Of a stretch of 64,000 nucleotides of DNA, positions 1 to 8,199 are shown in pieces (position 1 is the stretch's first letter; every line of letters starts with the position of its first letter). This DNA comes from Lacticaseibacillus mingshuiensis (lineage in GTDB: Bacteria; Bacillota; Bacilli; Lactobacillales; Lactobacillaceae): the NCBI RefSeq assembly GCF_016861785.1, contig NZ_BOLS01000010.1, positions 1 to 64,000 on the forward strand. Reading direction: 5' to 3'. The position numbers were made by a program, and so were the translations under genes. A model generated the notes under the pieces. That model was not told the DNA's origin and ran no database searches. It saw only the letters and a program-made list of their open reading frames with translations.

Positions 1-450
1 AACGTTTTGACCATCCGTTGAGAAATTGATAGATCCTTCTAAGGATGAAGTATCTGTGAGGCCTAGTTGGATCGTTGATGTTCCAGAAATATTGCCTAAA
101 ACCTCTAACTGTAATTTGTTGGCCGAATAGGTATATTTTCCGACAACTTTTTGATTAGCATCAAGAATATTAGAATTGCTCGTCTCTTTCAGTTGCTGAT
201 TGTTAGAAAAAGATACGCAAACATCCTTATAAATACTTTCATCCGTCGAATTGTTTAATGAAAGTTGCAAATCAATGTCCCGTGAACCAGCAGTTTCCTG
301 GGTTGCCCCCAGAAGTTGAACCTTAGTAGCGTCACCGGCCGCACTGGATGTGGATGTAACAGCTCCCACAACTTGGGCTGATGATTGTAAGAAGAGCAAT
401 GATATCAGAATAAAAGAGTACGTCTTCTGAAGTAATTTCCTTTTTTTCAT
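1..450 (-). CDS. Secreted surface protein, N-terminal part (cut by window edge)
   Basis: The minus strand reads open from an ATG at 450 to the left edge, giving 150 codons with no stop. A GAGAGG ribosome binding site lies just upstream. The product starts with a classical signal peptide: basic MKKRKLLQK, then a hydrophobic stretch (about residues 11-24) and a likely cleavage near VVGA|VTS at about residue 31. The rest is rich in Ser, Thr, Asn and Gln (for example NNSTDESIYK, TDTSSLEGS), as in beta-sandwich cell-surface adhesins or pilin-like proteins of lactobacilli. The C-terminus, where an LPxTG anchor would be, lies outside the window. It is AT-rich compared with the genes after 2.4 kb, which suggests an accessory or acquired segment. 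The exported nature is clear; the family is not recognised. Confidence 0.75.
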   Translation of the reverse strand, partial: MKKRKLLQKTYSFILISLLFLQSSAQVVGAVTSTSSAAGDATKVQLLGATQETAGSRDIDLQLSLNNSTDESIYKDVCVSFSNNQQLKETSNSNILDANQKVVGKYTYSANKLQLEVLGNISGTSTIQLGLTDTSSLEGSINFSTDGQNV

Positions 451-1107
451 AACTTATAGCCTCTCAAAAATTCACTGTCCAATATAATTAAGAACATCAC
501 CATACTATTTGCGTCCGCGTAAACTGCGGTTGGAATAGAGCTGACTTTCCTCATCATTACAATATCTTGATGCTTGAAATAGGCGGGTAAAATTTAGAGT
601 CACTCAATGTATAAACTTCCAACTATAACACTTTAGAAGTGTACCACAAAAGTTGACGTTTTAAAATCTCGTTTTCAAATCCGGATGTAGAATACCTGGA
701 AGAATTCCAAAAAAGAAATGCATTAGGTACGATGAAATATTGCGATCTCCTAAAGCAAGTCACTTTGCCGCAATAGCAGCTGTTCTTGCCGTTGCCGTCG
801 ATGAAACCGAGGGTGTCGTTTGCAAACCGTTCTTCTTCAACCGTGGCGACAGTGTGTTTAGATGCGAGGGCGGGCGCAGAGATCCAACGACGAACTTATT
901 GCTAGCACGTTGCCCAGAATTTCCTATTGGCAAGATGCGTTCACTACTCGAATTGATAGATTGAGCTTTTTTTGGGGTACACCCCCCAAAAAAGCAGAGA
1001 CAGGCGATTTAAATGCAGTTTCAGCTTCCTTTTTGGGTCGTTTTTAATTCAAAATAAGAAATGAATATTGATGTATAAATTGAAACTACGTTTAGAGGTG
1101 GCAGTAT
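451..1107. other. AT-rich intergenic stretch, no convincing gene
   Basis: About 650 bp between the surface protein and the resolvase remnant. The short open frames here (about 60-74 codons) have no ribosome binding site and no recognisable product. The segment at 740-960 is locally more GC-rich and open in more than one frame; it could be a decayed transposon piece, but I cannot identify it. The one clear structure is the inverted repeat at 965-995, listed separately. Confidence 0.5.
965..995. repeat. Near-perfect inverted repeat (T-run/G-run arms)
   Basis: GCTTTTTTTGGGGT and ACCCCCCAAAAAAGC face each other across a 2-nt centre, forming a 14-15 bp stem with one bulge. It sits about 110 bp upstream of the resolvase remnant. 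It has no following U-tract, so it is a poor intrinsic terminator. It may be a transposon end or a recombination site belonging to the decayed resolvase element, which is inference. Confidence 0.55.
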
Positions 1108-1719
1108 ATGAGGATTGGATATGCAAGTGTTTCAACAACTGATCAAAACCTAGCTAGACAAATTGAGGCTCTATCTAAAGCGAGTGTCGAGAAGATTTTT
1201 CGAGAAAAGGCATCTGGTGCAAAGATTGCGAATCGCCTTCAGTTGGTTAAGATGCTAAAATTTATTCGTGAGTCAGACACCGTATACGTTCAGTCATTAG
1301 ACCGGCTTGGGCGCAACTCAAAAGACCTTTCTTTAATTCTGCAGCGAATTAAAGATGCAGGTGCAAATTTTCAGTCATTGGATTTGCCTGATTTTAGTGC
1401 TGTTCCTGACGAAAATTTGCGTAACATGTTGACTAACATTGTTTTAACTGTATGCCAATATCTTGCTGAACAAGAGCGACAGGCAATTAGGGAGCGACAG
1501 GCACAAGGTATCAAACTAGCAAAAGAACGCGGTGTTTACCATGGCCGCCCTGTTTTGTACTGTGCTAATAGTCGCAACTCTAAGTATCGACATGATTATA
1601 ATTAGATAGTTGAATACTTATGCAACGGATGGACCATTTCACAAATACATCGCGAATTAGGCGTTTCAAACAATACCATTTATCGAATTAGATCTGAGAT
1701 CAATGCGAATAAAAAGTAA
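1108..1719 (+). pseudogene. Serine resolvase/invertase, nonsense-interrupted
   Basis: This encodes a small serine recombinase of the Tn3 resolvase/Gin invertase type. The catalytic domain is clear: the start region has the YAxVSTTDQN motif with nucleophile Ser9, followed by LDRLGRNSKDL and an E helix ending QGIKLAKERGVYHGRP. An in-frame TAG at 1603-1605 stops translation after 165 residues. Reading through it, the same frame continues to a TAA at 1717-1719 and encodes the missing helix-turn-helix (WTISQIHRELGVSNNTIYR). The original gene was therefore about 203 codons, and the stop probably arose from CAG. A second lesion is Ser7 in place of the conserved active-site Arg of YARVS. With both changes the enzyme is very probably inactive. 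The ribosome binding site is GAGGTGG before the ATG. Confidence 0.88.
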
Positions 1720-2073
1720 TTAATTCAAGATTGTTGCGCTGAAAATTAAGTCACACACTTTGTTGTACAATTCTTAAATAGCCAATTTGTAAGTGTTTAA
1801 CTGTTAAGGCTGATCATTGCTTAAGTAAGCATGAAGTTATTAAGATTGAGGTGTGTATGCGGAATATACATTTAGATAGTGTGAAGCTTCATCGTTTCGA
1901 CAAAGACAGTAAGTAAGAAATATTTGTATGAATCGGTGAATCTCAAACACGGTAAATATCATGGATGCGTACAGTAAGAGCGTATGTGTGCTTGCGACAA
2001 AGAGATGGAGAATTAATAGTGATCTTCTTGTATTTGACTCTAGCATGTATGGGGCAAAGATACCTGTGATAAA

Positions 2074-2126
2074 AGATATAGAGCCTAATACGCTAGTGAT
2101 TTGTCAGCGTATTAGGCTCTATATCT
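2074..2126. repeat. Perfect 21-bp inverted repeat, 11-nt loop
   Basis: The 21 bases at 2074-2094 are the exact reverse complement of 2106-2126, with an 11-nt loop between. Plus-strand sequence after it is GTATTTTGAAGG, only weakly T-rich, so it is not a typical terminator. It belongs to no gene here and is unrelated to the 120-bp hairpin family found later in the window. It may be a terminator, a palindromic mobile-element remnant or an operator. Confidence 0.6.
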
Positions 2127-2394
2127 GTATTTTGAAGGTGGCACATCCGTGGCACAATCCAACGGTGTATTATTTAATATTATTGAATCCATCTGCGCAT
2201 AAAAGTGTGATATACCGCAGTTTAATGTTTTAGTCATTTGAGAATAATATTTCCCGGGAAATTTTTGCAACAATTTCGTCCTGGTCGTCCACGCAAAGAG
2301 ACAGCGAAAATACCGCGAATACTCACATATACCAATTATTGTCAAAAACCGGCCTCGAATCAGCGGTGCGGGATGCAACCGGTTTCCATTCAGG

Positions 2395-2400
2395 TATAAT
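2395..2400 (+). promoter_or_regulatory. Probable -10 box of galM
   Basis: A consensus TATAAT lies 34 bp upstream of the galM start. No good -35 box is visible 16-18 bp upstream, so the promoter may need an activator. The copies of AACCGG at about 2347 and 2377 could be part of an operator. Confidence 0.45.
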
Positions 2401-2433
2401 ACAAGGGAACATATATAAAGGAGTCGATCACAT

Positions 2434-3444
2434 ATGCAATCATTATTTGGCCAGATAAATGGTCAACCCGTTACCAAATATTCCGTGACGAACGCAAATG
2501 GTGTCACACTGTCCTGTTTGTCGTTTGGGGCAACCTGGTATTCGCTCACCGTCCCGACTGACGACGGCCCGCGCGACGTGGTTTTGCACTACCGCACCGC
2601 AGAAGAATACGACCAGGCCAGTTCTTTTCTCTGCAAAACAATTGGGCGGACAGCCGGTCGAATCGGCAAAGGCCAGGCGACACTGAACGGCCAGCTCGTT
2701 CAGGTCCCGACCAACGAAAACGGCAACACCCTGCACGGCGGCAAGCATGGCCTGCATGACCTCAACTGGGACGGCCGTGCTGAGGGGTCGCGCATTATTT
2801 TCACCTGCCACATGCCAAGCAGTGTGGACGGCTACCCGGGCGATCTGGACGCGCAGGTCGAATACCTGCTCGACGATAACGATACCGTCACGATCAGCTA
2901 CAGCGCCACCGCCAGCGAGGACACGCTGTGGAACCCGACTTGCCACATCTACTTCAACCTTGATGGCGCAGACAACACGATCAACGCGCAGGACATGCAG
3001 GTGCTTTCCGATCAGCGGCTTGAACTCGATGAGGCAAAAATTCCGACTGGCAACCTTCTGCCACTGGCGGACACCCCGTATGACTTCAAGGCTCCGGCCA
3101 ACCTCGGCGCCGCGATCGACGGCCTGCAGGATATTGACGAAAAAGGCATCGATGATGTCTATGTGATCAGCGAGCACGAGGAAAACGACCCTGTTTGCAC
3201 CCTGTGGTCCAGCGACAAAAAGGTGAGTGTCGCGCTCACCTCCCCGCGCAATGGGCTTGTCGTCTACTCCGGCAATCACTTCGAGGCTGCGGACGACTTG
3301 GAAGGCTATGAAGGCCGTCCATACGTCGGCATCGCCGTTGAAGCCCAGACCCTGCCAACCGCCGCAACAGACGACTCTGGCACCATCAAGCTGGCCGCAG
3401 ACGAACAGCGGGATGACTGGATCTCATATAAATTTACTTTTTAA
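2434..3444 (+). CDS. galM: Aldose 1-epimerase (mutarotase)
   Basis: Interconverts alpha and beta anomers of aldoses such as galactose or glucose in the cytoplasm. The 336-residue length is normal for GalM. Family signatures are present: NTLHGGKHGLHDLNW (sugar-binding N-x-LHGG segment), NPTCHIYFNLDG with the catalytic His of the (N)H-x-YFNL motif, NGLVVYSGNHF, and YVGIAVEAQTLP with the catalytic Glu of the E-x-Q motif. The ATG is preceded by AAAGGAG at suitable spacing. The gene is monocistronic and converges on the PTS gene, with a bidirectional terminator between them. A role with the fucose or galactose sugars released elsewhere in the window is possible but not shown. Confidence 0.93.
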   Translation: MQSLFGQINGQPVTKYSVTNANGVTLSCLSFGATWYSLTVPTDDGPRDVVLHYRTAEEYDQASSFLCKTIGRTAGRIGKGQATLNGQLVQVPTNENGNTLHGGKHGLHDLNWDGRAEGSRIIFTCHMPSSVDGYPGDLDAQVEYLLDDNDTVTISYSATASEDTLWNPTCHIYFNLDGADNTINAQDMQVLSDQRLELDEAKIPTGNLLPLADTPYDFKAPANLGAAIDGLQDIDEKGIDDVYVISEHEENDPVCTLWSSDKKVSVALTSPRNGLVVYSGNHFEAADDLEGYEGRPYVGIAVEAQTLPTAATDDSGTIKLAADEQRDDWISYKFTF

Positions 3445-3520
3445 AAAAGGCGTGGGACAGGGAGCCCGAGATCCCGGGATCTTCCAGTCTTCTCCGCACC
3501 ATTTCGCCATCCAAATGCGC

Positions 3521-3591
3521 AAAAAAACAGGCAGCAGCCGCGTCACCTCGGTGTTTTCCACCAGTGTGATGCGGCGCTGCCTGTTTTTTTC
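3521..3591. terminator. Bidirectional intrinsic terminator, galM / PTS
   Basis: A-run plus ACAGGCAGCAGCCGC pairs with GCGGCGCTGCCTGT plus a T-run across a 29-nt apical region. It has T-runs on both strands and lies between two convergent genes. Confidence 0.85.
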
Positions 3592-3608
3592 TTCTATTAT
3601 AGTAGTGG

Positions 3609-5621
3609 TTACTTCGTGGTAGTGCTCAGCACCAGTGTCTCAGCTGTGGCATCGCCGACAGCCTTGAACTTCATAATGCCGACCGCGTCCATGTTGGTGA
3701 TGATCACAATCATCGGCGTCTTCTTGCCTGCCGCGACGATCGCGTCCAGATCCGCGATCGCGACCACGTCACCATGCTTAACGGTTTGGCCAACTTCGAC
3801 TTTGACATCGAACGGCGCGCCCTTCAGCTCCACGGTATCGATGCCCATGTGAAGCAGGACTTCCAGGCCCGCATCGGTCTTGAAGCCGATCGCGTGCTTG
3901 GTTGGGAAGACTGCTTCGATCGTCCCGTCAACAGGCGCGGTGATCGTACCATTTGCCGGATCGATGGCAAAGCCGTCACCCAACATCTTTTGGGCAAAGG
4001 TCGGATCTGGTACATCGGCGAGATCCATGACGTGACCTTCTGCGACGCTGTAGAAGTTCTCAGTGACATCACGCTTGATGCCGGCTGGGACGTCCGCAAC
4101 AGGTGCTGCAGGCGTTGCATCGGCGGCGGCATCCTTGTCCGCAGTCGCGCCGCCCTGCAACGTGGCCAGCGGCGTCTTCGCATTTTCCAACTTGCTCAAG
4201 GCATCCGCAACGAATTGAACTTCGGTGCCGATGATGATCTGCAGGTTGTGATCATCGATCTTGTTGACGCCAGCCGCACCGGAATGCTTGATGGCGCCTT
4301 CGTTGATCTTGTTGGTATCAGAAAGTTGCAGACGCAACCGGGTCGTGCAGTTGTCGACCTCGGTCAGGTTTTCAAATCCACCCAAAGCGGCGTAGATCTG
4401 CTTGGCTTGACGCATATATTTGTCATCTTCGGCGGCGGCGGTGATGATCGGTTCGTCATCGGCGCTGTCATCGATGGCTTCACAGCCTGGGGTCATCAGG
4501 TTGAACTTCTTGATCGCCCAGTTGAAGCCGAAGTAGTAAATGACGGCCATCACAAGCCCTTGCAAGATCAGCATGTACGGCTGGTTCGCGATCGGGTTCT
4601 TGAAGCTCAGCACGAAATCGACCAAGCCGGCGGAAAACGCGAAGCCAGCGGTCCAATGCATGAATGCGGCAAAGGCCAGGGACAGGCCAGTGAAGATCGC
4701 GTGAATCACGTACAGCGGCCATGCGACAAACATGAAGGAGAACTCAAGCGGTTCGGTGACACCGGTGAAGAATGAGGCAAACGCCCCGGCCAACATCAGG
4801 GAGCCGACTTCCTTTTTCCGCTCAGGCCGCGCGTTCTTGTAGATCGCATACGCGCCAGCCGGCAGACCAAACATCATGACTGGGAAAAAGCCAGCCTGGA
4901 ACATCCCGGTGACCCCTTTTGGCCCCTGGGACGCGAGGAACTTGCCGATATCGTTGATGCCGGCGACGTCGAACCAAAAAACAGAGTTCAGCGCCTGATG
5001 CAGGCCGGTCGGAATCAGCAAGCGGTTGAAGAACCCGTACAGGCCAGCCCCGACTGCGCCGAGTTTGACGATGCTTTCGCCAAATGCGACCAATGCGGAG
5101 TAAACTGGCGGCCAAACAACGAACAACACGGCAGACACGGCCATCATCACAAACGCTGAAATGATCGGCACCGCGCGCTTGCCGCTGAAGAACGACAAGG
5201 CCATTGGCAATTTCACTTCATGGAATCGGTTGTACAGCGCCGCGGCGATGACCCCGGCCATGATCCCGATGAAAACATTGGTGATCTGATTGAACGCCGG
5301 GTTAACGGCGGTCACTTTAACGCCGGTGAACACCGCAATGTTGTCCGGCTTCAACACATTAACTGGCACTTCAAAGGCGACCAGCCCGGCAAACGCCGCG
5401 GCTCCGTCTTTATCTTTGGCCATGCCAAGCGCAACGCCCACTGCGAAAAGAATTGGCAGCTGGTTGAGAATAGCAAGTCCACCCTGAAGCAAGAAGTTGG
5501 CGATCGAGTTAGGCCCAAAAGAGAGCCAGTAGTTCGCGATGCCGACCAACAGCGCGGCTGCTGGCAAAACGGCGACTGGCAGCTGCAAAGAGCGGCCGAG
5601 TCGTTGCATGTATGACTTCAT
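3609..5621 (-). CDS. nagE: PTS permease EIICBA, GlcNAc/glucose family
   Basis: A membrane transporter that imports and phosphorylates a hexose using phosphoryl groups from HPr. Domain order is EIIC (residues about 1-375, many membrane helices, GLHQALNSVFWF substrate region, FFTGVTEPLEF), EIIB (about 400-478, phosphocysteine C425 in DNCTTRLRL) and EIIA (about 520-670, phosphohistidine H591 in LLHMGIDTVEL and supporting H575 in TKHAIGF). Length of 670 matches fused NagE/PtsG proteins. The conserved TPGRE segment at the end of EIIC reads TPGCE. GlcNAc specificity is inferred from overall resemblance to NagE and from two NagR/DasR-like operators upstream; glucose cannot be excluded. A cre-like box lies just before the start. 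The ATG has a G-rich Shine-Dalgarno (GGGGGGAT). Confidence 0.88.
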   Translation of the reverse strand: MKSYMQRLGRSLQLPVAVLPAAALLVGIANYWLSFGPNSIANFLLQGGLAILNQLPILFAVGVALGMAKDKDGAAAFAGLVAFEVPVNVLKPDNIAVFTGVKVTAVNPAFNQITNVFIGIMAGVIAAALYNRFHEVKLPMALSFFSGKRAVPIISAFVMMAVSAVLFVVWPPVYSALVAFGESIVKLGAVGAGLYGFFNRLLIPTGLHQALNSVFWFDVAGINDIGKFLASQGPKGVTGMFQAGFFPVMMFGLPAGAYAIYKNARPERKKEVGSLMLAGAFASFFTGVTEPLEFSFMFVAWPLYVIHAIFTGLSLAFAAFMHWTAGFAFSAGLVDFVLSFKNPIANQPYMLILQGLVMAVIYYFGFNWAIKKFNLMTPGCEAIDDSADDEPIITAAAEDDKYMRQAKQIYAALGGFENLTEVDNCTTRLRLQLSDTNKINEGAIKHSGAAGVNKIDDHNLQIIIGTEVQFVADALSKLENAKTPLATLQGGATADKDAAADATPAAPVADVPAGIKRDVTENFYSVAEGHVMDLADVPDPTFAQKMLGDGFAIDPANGTITAPVDGTIEAVFPTKHAIGFKTDAGLEVLLHMGIDTVELKGAPFDVKVEVGQTVKHGDVVAIADLDAIVAAGKKTPMIVIITNMDAVGIMKFKAVGDATAETLVLSTTTK

Positions 5622-5650
5622 GTTTATCCCCCCAAATATAAATTAAATAA

Positions 5651-5664
5651 TGCAATCGCTTTCC
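5651..5664. promoter_or_regulatory. cre-like box upstream of PTS gene
   Basis: On the minus strand this reads GGAAAGCGATTGCA, two mismatches from the CcpA consensus TGWAANCGNTNWCA. It lies 30-43 bp upstream of the PTS start codon, where CcpA would block transcription. Moderate support only. Confidence 0.45.
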
Positions 5665-5742
5665 AAAAGCGCAATCAAAAGGCGGTCATGTAAGCATTTT
5701 CGAGTTTACAGGGCGAACGAAAAAAACACAACCCCTCAGCGT

Positions 5743-5756
5743 TTGGTCTACACCAA
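5743..5756. promoter_or_regulatory. NagR/DasR-like operator (dre), proximal copy
   Basis: TTGGTCTACACCAA is a palindrome TTGGT-N4-ACCAA that resembles the TGGTCTAGACCA core bound by GntR-family GlcNAc regulators NagR and DasR. It lies about 125 bp upstream of the PTS permease. A second copy lies 46 bp further upstream. Confidence 0.6.
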
Positions 5757-5788
5757 TTATGAGAAAGCGCTGACGCGGTCCTTGTTGG

Positions 5789-5802
5789 TTGGTCTATGCC
5801 AA
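5789..5802. promoter_or_regulatory. NagR/DasR-like operator (dre), distal copy
   Basis: TTGGTCTATGCCAA repeats the TTGGTCTA half of the proximal site, with GCCAA as the other arm. Centre-to-centre distance to the first site is 46 bp. The paired sites support GlcNAc-6-P- or GlcN-6-P-responsive control of the PTS gene. No NagR gene is in the window. Confidence 0.55.
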
Positions 5803-6071
5803 TGAATGCGATACCAGTCGCCTTTAGCCGGTTTTCGTGCGTAATTGGCCCGTGTTGCGATAACAAATGAAAAAAATATTGGTCAGCTTTGACCGGCGAT
5901 CATGCCCCATATCCGGCGGGATCACCTTCGTCACTGCATACCAATTAACGCGGGAGGACTGCTGCGATTTTTCCTGAGGCCTCTATCTTTGCCTGGCGCC
6001 GGCCTGTTATGATGAGACAAGCGGCTAAATTTGCCGCTCGCACCGCCCCCACGAAAAGGAGCGATAATATA

Positions 6072-6632
6072 ATGAAAAAAATAGCGATCCTAACGCTGGT
6101 CGCCTTGTGTCTCGTGGCGACAGGTTGCCAGCAATCGACCACCAAGACCCATCCGGCCACGACGACCAGTTCCGCCGCCCCGACTTCCGTGGATGCCGCG
6201 GCGCCGGATGTGACGCTGCACGAAGCCTGGACGACCTTACTGCGCCAACATGGCGAGATCGCCGTGACCCAGGTAAAACTGGCAGATGGGCATTACACGC
6301 TGATCGGCCAAGATGCGAGCCGGGAGATCGAGTTGACGATCGACGCCACCTCGGGGAAAGTCCTGAAAACAGCCTCCGAGGAGATCACCGAAGATGAGCT
6401 TGACGACGACCGCGACGCCGTGATCGAGCGACAAAATCTCCTGACCCAGAGCAAGGCCGTTGCCGCCGCCACGCCCCATGCGACTGGCAAGCTGACCAGT
6501 TGGGAGATCGAAGAAGACAGTGGCCGCATGGTGTGGGAACTTCAATTCAAAGACGGGAACAAAGAGACCGAGGTCCAGCTCGACGCCTACAACGGAACCG
6601 TGCTTGGCGTCGACGAAGATGAAGACGACTGA
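6072..6632 (+). CDS. PepSY domain lipoprotein
   Basis: A 186-residue exported protein, probably lipid-anchored on the outer face of the membrane. The start was taken at ATG 6072 because AAGGAGCG lies directly upstream and the product then begins with a lipoprotein signal (MKKIAILTLVALCLVATGC, Cys19). A low-complexity Ser/Thr/Ala linker follows, then two PepSY-type repeats at about residues 47-105 and 120-183. Each ends in a pattern like TIDATSGKVLK or QLDAYNGTVLGVD. PepSY domains are generally thought to modulate peptidases or sense the envelope; the partner is unknown here. The tail is acidic (DEDEDD). It stands alone, ending in a terminator shared with the convergent gene. Confidence 0.82.
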   Translation: MKKIAILTLVALCLVATGCQQSTTKTHPATTTSSAAPTSVDAAAPDVTLHEAWTTLLRQHGEIAVTQVKLADGHYTLIGQDASREIELTIDATSGKVLKTASEEITEDELDDDRDAVIERQNLLTQSKAVAAATPHATGKLTSWEIEEDSGRMVWELQFKDGNKETEVQLDAYNGTVLGVDEDEDD

Positions 6633-6655
6633 CCGTCCCAAACTAGGGGCCATAC

Positions 6656-6686
6656 AAAAAGGCAACGCACGCCGCGTTGCCTTTTT
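6656..6686. terminator. Bidirectional intrinsic terminator
   Basis: AAAAAGGCAACGC pairs perfectly with GCGTTGCCTTTTT around a 5-nt loop. It serves the PepSY gene and the convergent NusG-II gene. Confidence 0.9.
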
Positions 6687-6695
6687 ACGTCTCGT

Positions 6696-7109
6696 TTAAG
6701 GTTGGACAAGTCCCCCTGCATTCGGGTCGTCACCTGCCTGAATCATAATGATCAATTTATGCGGCAGACAGATGCTTTGCTGCCCAGGTTTCGAGATCCA
6801 ACTGGTGTGGACCGCGATCTGATCTGGCGTGTTATCCTCTTTATCCCGGATTCGCGCGCCGTCAACTTCGATCACATTGTATTGGCCCGGCGCCGGATGC
6901 AGGGTGAATTGCGTGTGCGGTGTTTGCCTGCCCAGCTTGATGCGACGGACCTCCTGCCCATCGATCGAGATCACGGCGATCAGGTTTGAGGAAGGCTGAG
7001 CGGCTTGCTGGCGAGACCAGAGCCACCATGGCAAAAAACACAGCGGAATCAGGACGGCCAACAGCACATAATCAAATGGCCGCGTGTAATGCCTCAACCA
7101 ATGGCGCAT
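6696..7109 (-). CDS. NusG domain II-containing membrane protein
   Basis: A 137-residue protein with one N-terminal membrane segment (about residues 14-31, VLLAVLIPLCFLPWWLW) and an extracytoplasmic domain like NusG domain II (GQEVRRIKLGR, then YNVIEVDGARIR and ISKPGQQSICLPHKLIIMI). The pattern matches the small NusG_II proteins of Firmicutes, often near heptaprenyl diphosphate synthase component or FMN-binding genes; such neighbours are absent here. The precise role is unknown. The start ATG is preceded by a purine-rich GAGGAGGCGGGACGC. Confidence 0.8.
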   Translation of the reverse strand: MRHWLRHYTRPFDYVLLAVLIPLCFLPWWLWSRQQAAQPSSNLIAVISIDGQEVRRIKLGRQTPHTQFTLHPAPGQYNVIEVDGARIRDKEDNTPDQIAVHTSWISKPGQQSICLPHKLIIMIQAGDDPNAGGLVQP

Positions 7110-7190
7110 GCGTCCCGCCTCCTCATATCGTAATCAGTACGATATAAATAGTAGCACGTGCCTCATCGCTCGCCAACCACTTGCGACAAA

Positions 7191-7222
7191 ACAAAAGGCG
7201 ACCCCCTTCAAAGAGTCGCCCA
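7191..7222 (-). terminator. Intrinsic terminator of the GNAT-like gene
   Basis: On the minus strand GGGCGAC pairs with GTCGCC and is followed by TTTTGTTTT. It lies just after the stop codon of the gene ending at 7227. Confidence 0.7.
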
Positions 7223-7226
7223 TTAA

Positions 7227-8048
7227 TTACCGATCGATCGCCGTTTGCCGCAGCCTACCAACCCCGACACCAAGTTTGCCACCCTTCAACAGAAAGGTCT
7301 TCAGATTCCGCTGCAGGGTCGTGTGCTCCGGCCAGTCGATCAAGGCCGCTTTGGTGCGACCAAACACCCACTTGCGCACATCCTCATGGGACAGATCCGT
7401 GGCGATCACCTCAAAGTCATCCTGAAACTGGCGAATTTTCGATTCAGGCGGCAGGACCTCCGCCAGCCCTGGGGCCATCAACCAAGAATGGCATTCATAG
7501 GACTTCGCAGCATCACCCGGGAAATAATCGGTAAAGAAATCGCGGGCCGCGCGATAAGAGGCCTGCCGTGACGCGGTGCGCAGATCCGCATCGTTTGGAA
7601 TGTGGACCTGAATCGCCGTCTCGGTGCGCTCATACTCAAACGCGCCGAGCCGAAATTCACGCAGAGTCAGCTGCCGAATCGGCCACTGCAGATCATAGGG
7701 TGCCACGTCGATCGTCTGAGCGTCACTTTGCAGGATCCGCGTGAAAAAGCGCATGGTCGCATCGTAGATCGGCATACTGATGCCACGATGCGCATACCCA
7801 TTGTGCGCCAGCGCCGCCAGTTTCAGTAGCGCATAATAGCGTCCTCCAAAGCCCTCGCCACGTCCATCCCAGGGGGTCAGCTGGGTTGCCAATTCCTGAT
7901 CAGTTTGCCAGTTTGCCAACGCATCCAATTGCCCCTGCCAATAGGGTTCGTCATACTCAAAAGCGTACCGCGCGTCCATTTCGGTCATGGCCAGCGCGAT
8001 CGGTTTTGGGGTTTGAATGTGGGACATCAATGATTGAAGGGTGATCAT
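7227..8048 (-). CDS. GNAT-like acyltransferase-domain protein
   Basis: A 273-residue cytoplasmic protein. The start at 8048 (MITLQSLMSH) is chosen because AAGGAGGC precedes it; the open frame extends further upstream but without a signal. The sequence resembles the two-part NAT_N/GNAT_C acyltransferase-like family of Firmicutes: the central YALLKLAALAHNGYAHRGIS region and the C-terminal segment CHSWLMAPGLAEVLPP followed by IRQFQDDFEV. The substrate is unknown. It is divergent from the SGNH hydrolase, with about 150 bp between them holding both promoters. Assignment rests on remembered family patterns rather than a search. Confidence 0.62.
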   Translation of the reverse strand: MITLQSLMSHIQTPKPIALAMTEMDARYAFEYDEPYWQGQLDALANWQTDQELATQLTPWDGRGEGFGGRYYALLKLAALAHNGYAHRGISMPIYDATMRFFTRILQSDAQTIDVAPYDLQWPIRQLTLREFRLGAFEYERTETAIQVHIPNDADLRTASRQASYRAARDFFTDYFPGDAAKSYECHSWLMAPGLAEVLPPESKIRQFQDDFEVIATDLSHEDVRKWVFGRTKAALIDWPEHTTLQRNLKTFLLKGGKLGVGVGRLRQTAIDR

Positions 8049-8199
8049 GGCTTGCCTCCTTACATGCACCGTTATTTTACGCCATCCAGGCCGGTGGAAA
8101 ACAGTTTCTGGCAATTTCTCATCGAGTCTTTTCTTTTTTGCCATCCAGTGAGAAGATACCGGTGAAGCGTTTACAAATACAAACTTGGAGATGAGTTTT

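Larger units (their letters stand above)
1720..2433. other. AT-rich intergenic stretch, no convincing gene
   Basis: About 700 bp between the resolvase remnant and galM. The small overlapping frames on both strands (68-90 codons) lack ribosome binding sites and resemble nothing I know. It contains a perfect 21-bp hairpin (2074-2126, listed separately). At its right end is the galM promoter and Shine-Dalgarno AAAGGAG at 2417-2423. Base composition changes from AT-rich to GC-rich near 2.4 kb, which probably marks the edge of an acquired segment. Confidence 0.5.

Noticed and set aside
1961-2233. Small ORFs in the AT-rich region after the resolvase
   Set aside because: No ribosome binding sites, overlapping on both strands, and one crosses the perfect palindrome; no family resemblance.
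2443-3279. 278-codon minus-strand frame opposite galM
   Set aside because: GalM on the plus strand has all family motifs and a ribosome binding site; the opposite frame has neither.
8161-8176. cre box upstream of the SGNH hydrolase (GTGAAGCGTTTACA)
   Set aside because: The spacing between TG and CG is one base short and two positions mismatch when realigned, so it was not listed.
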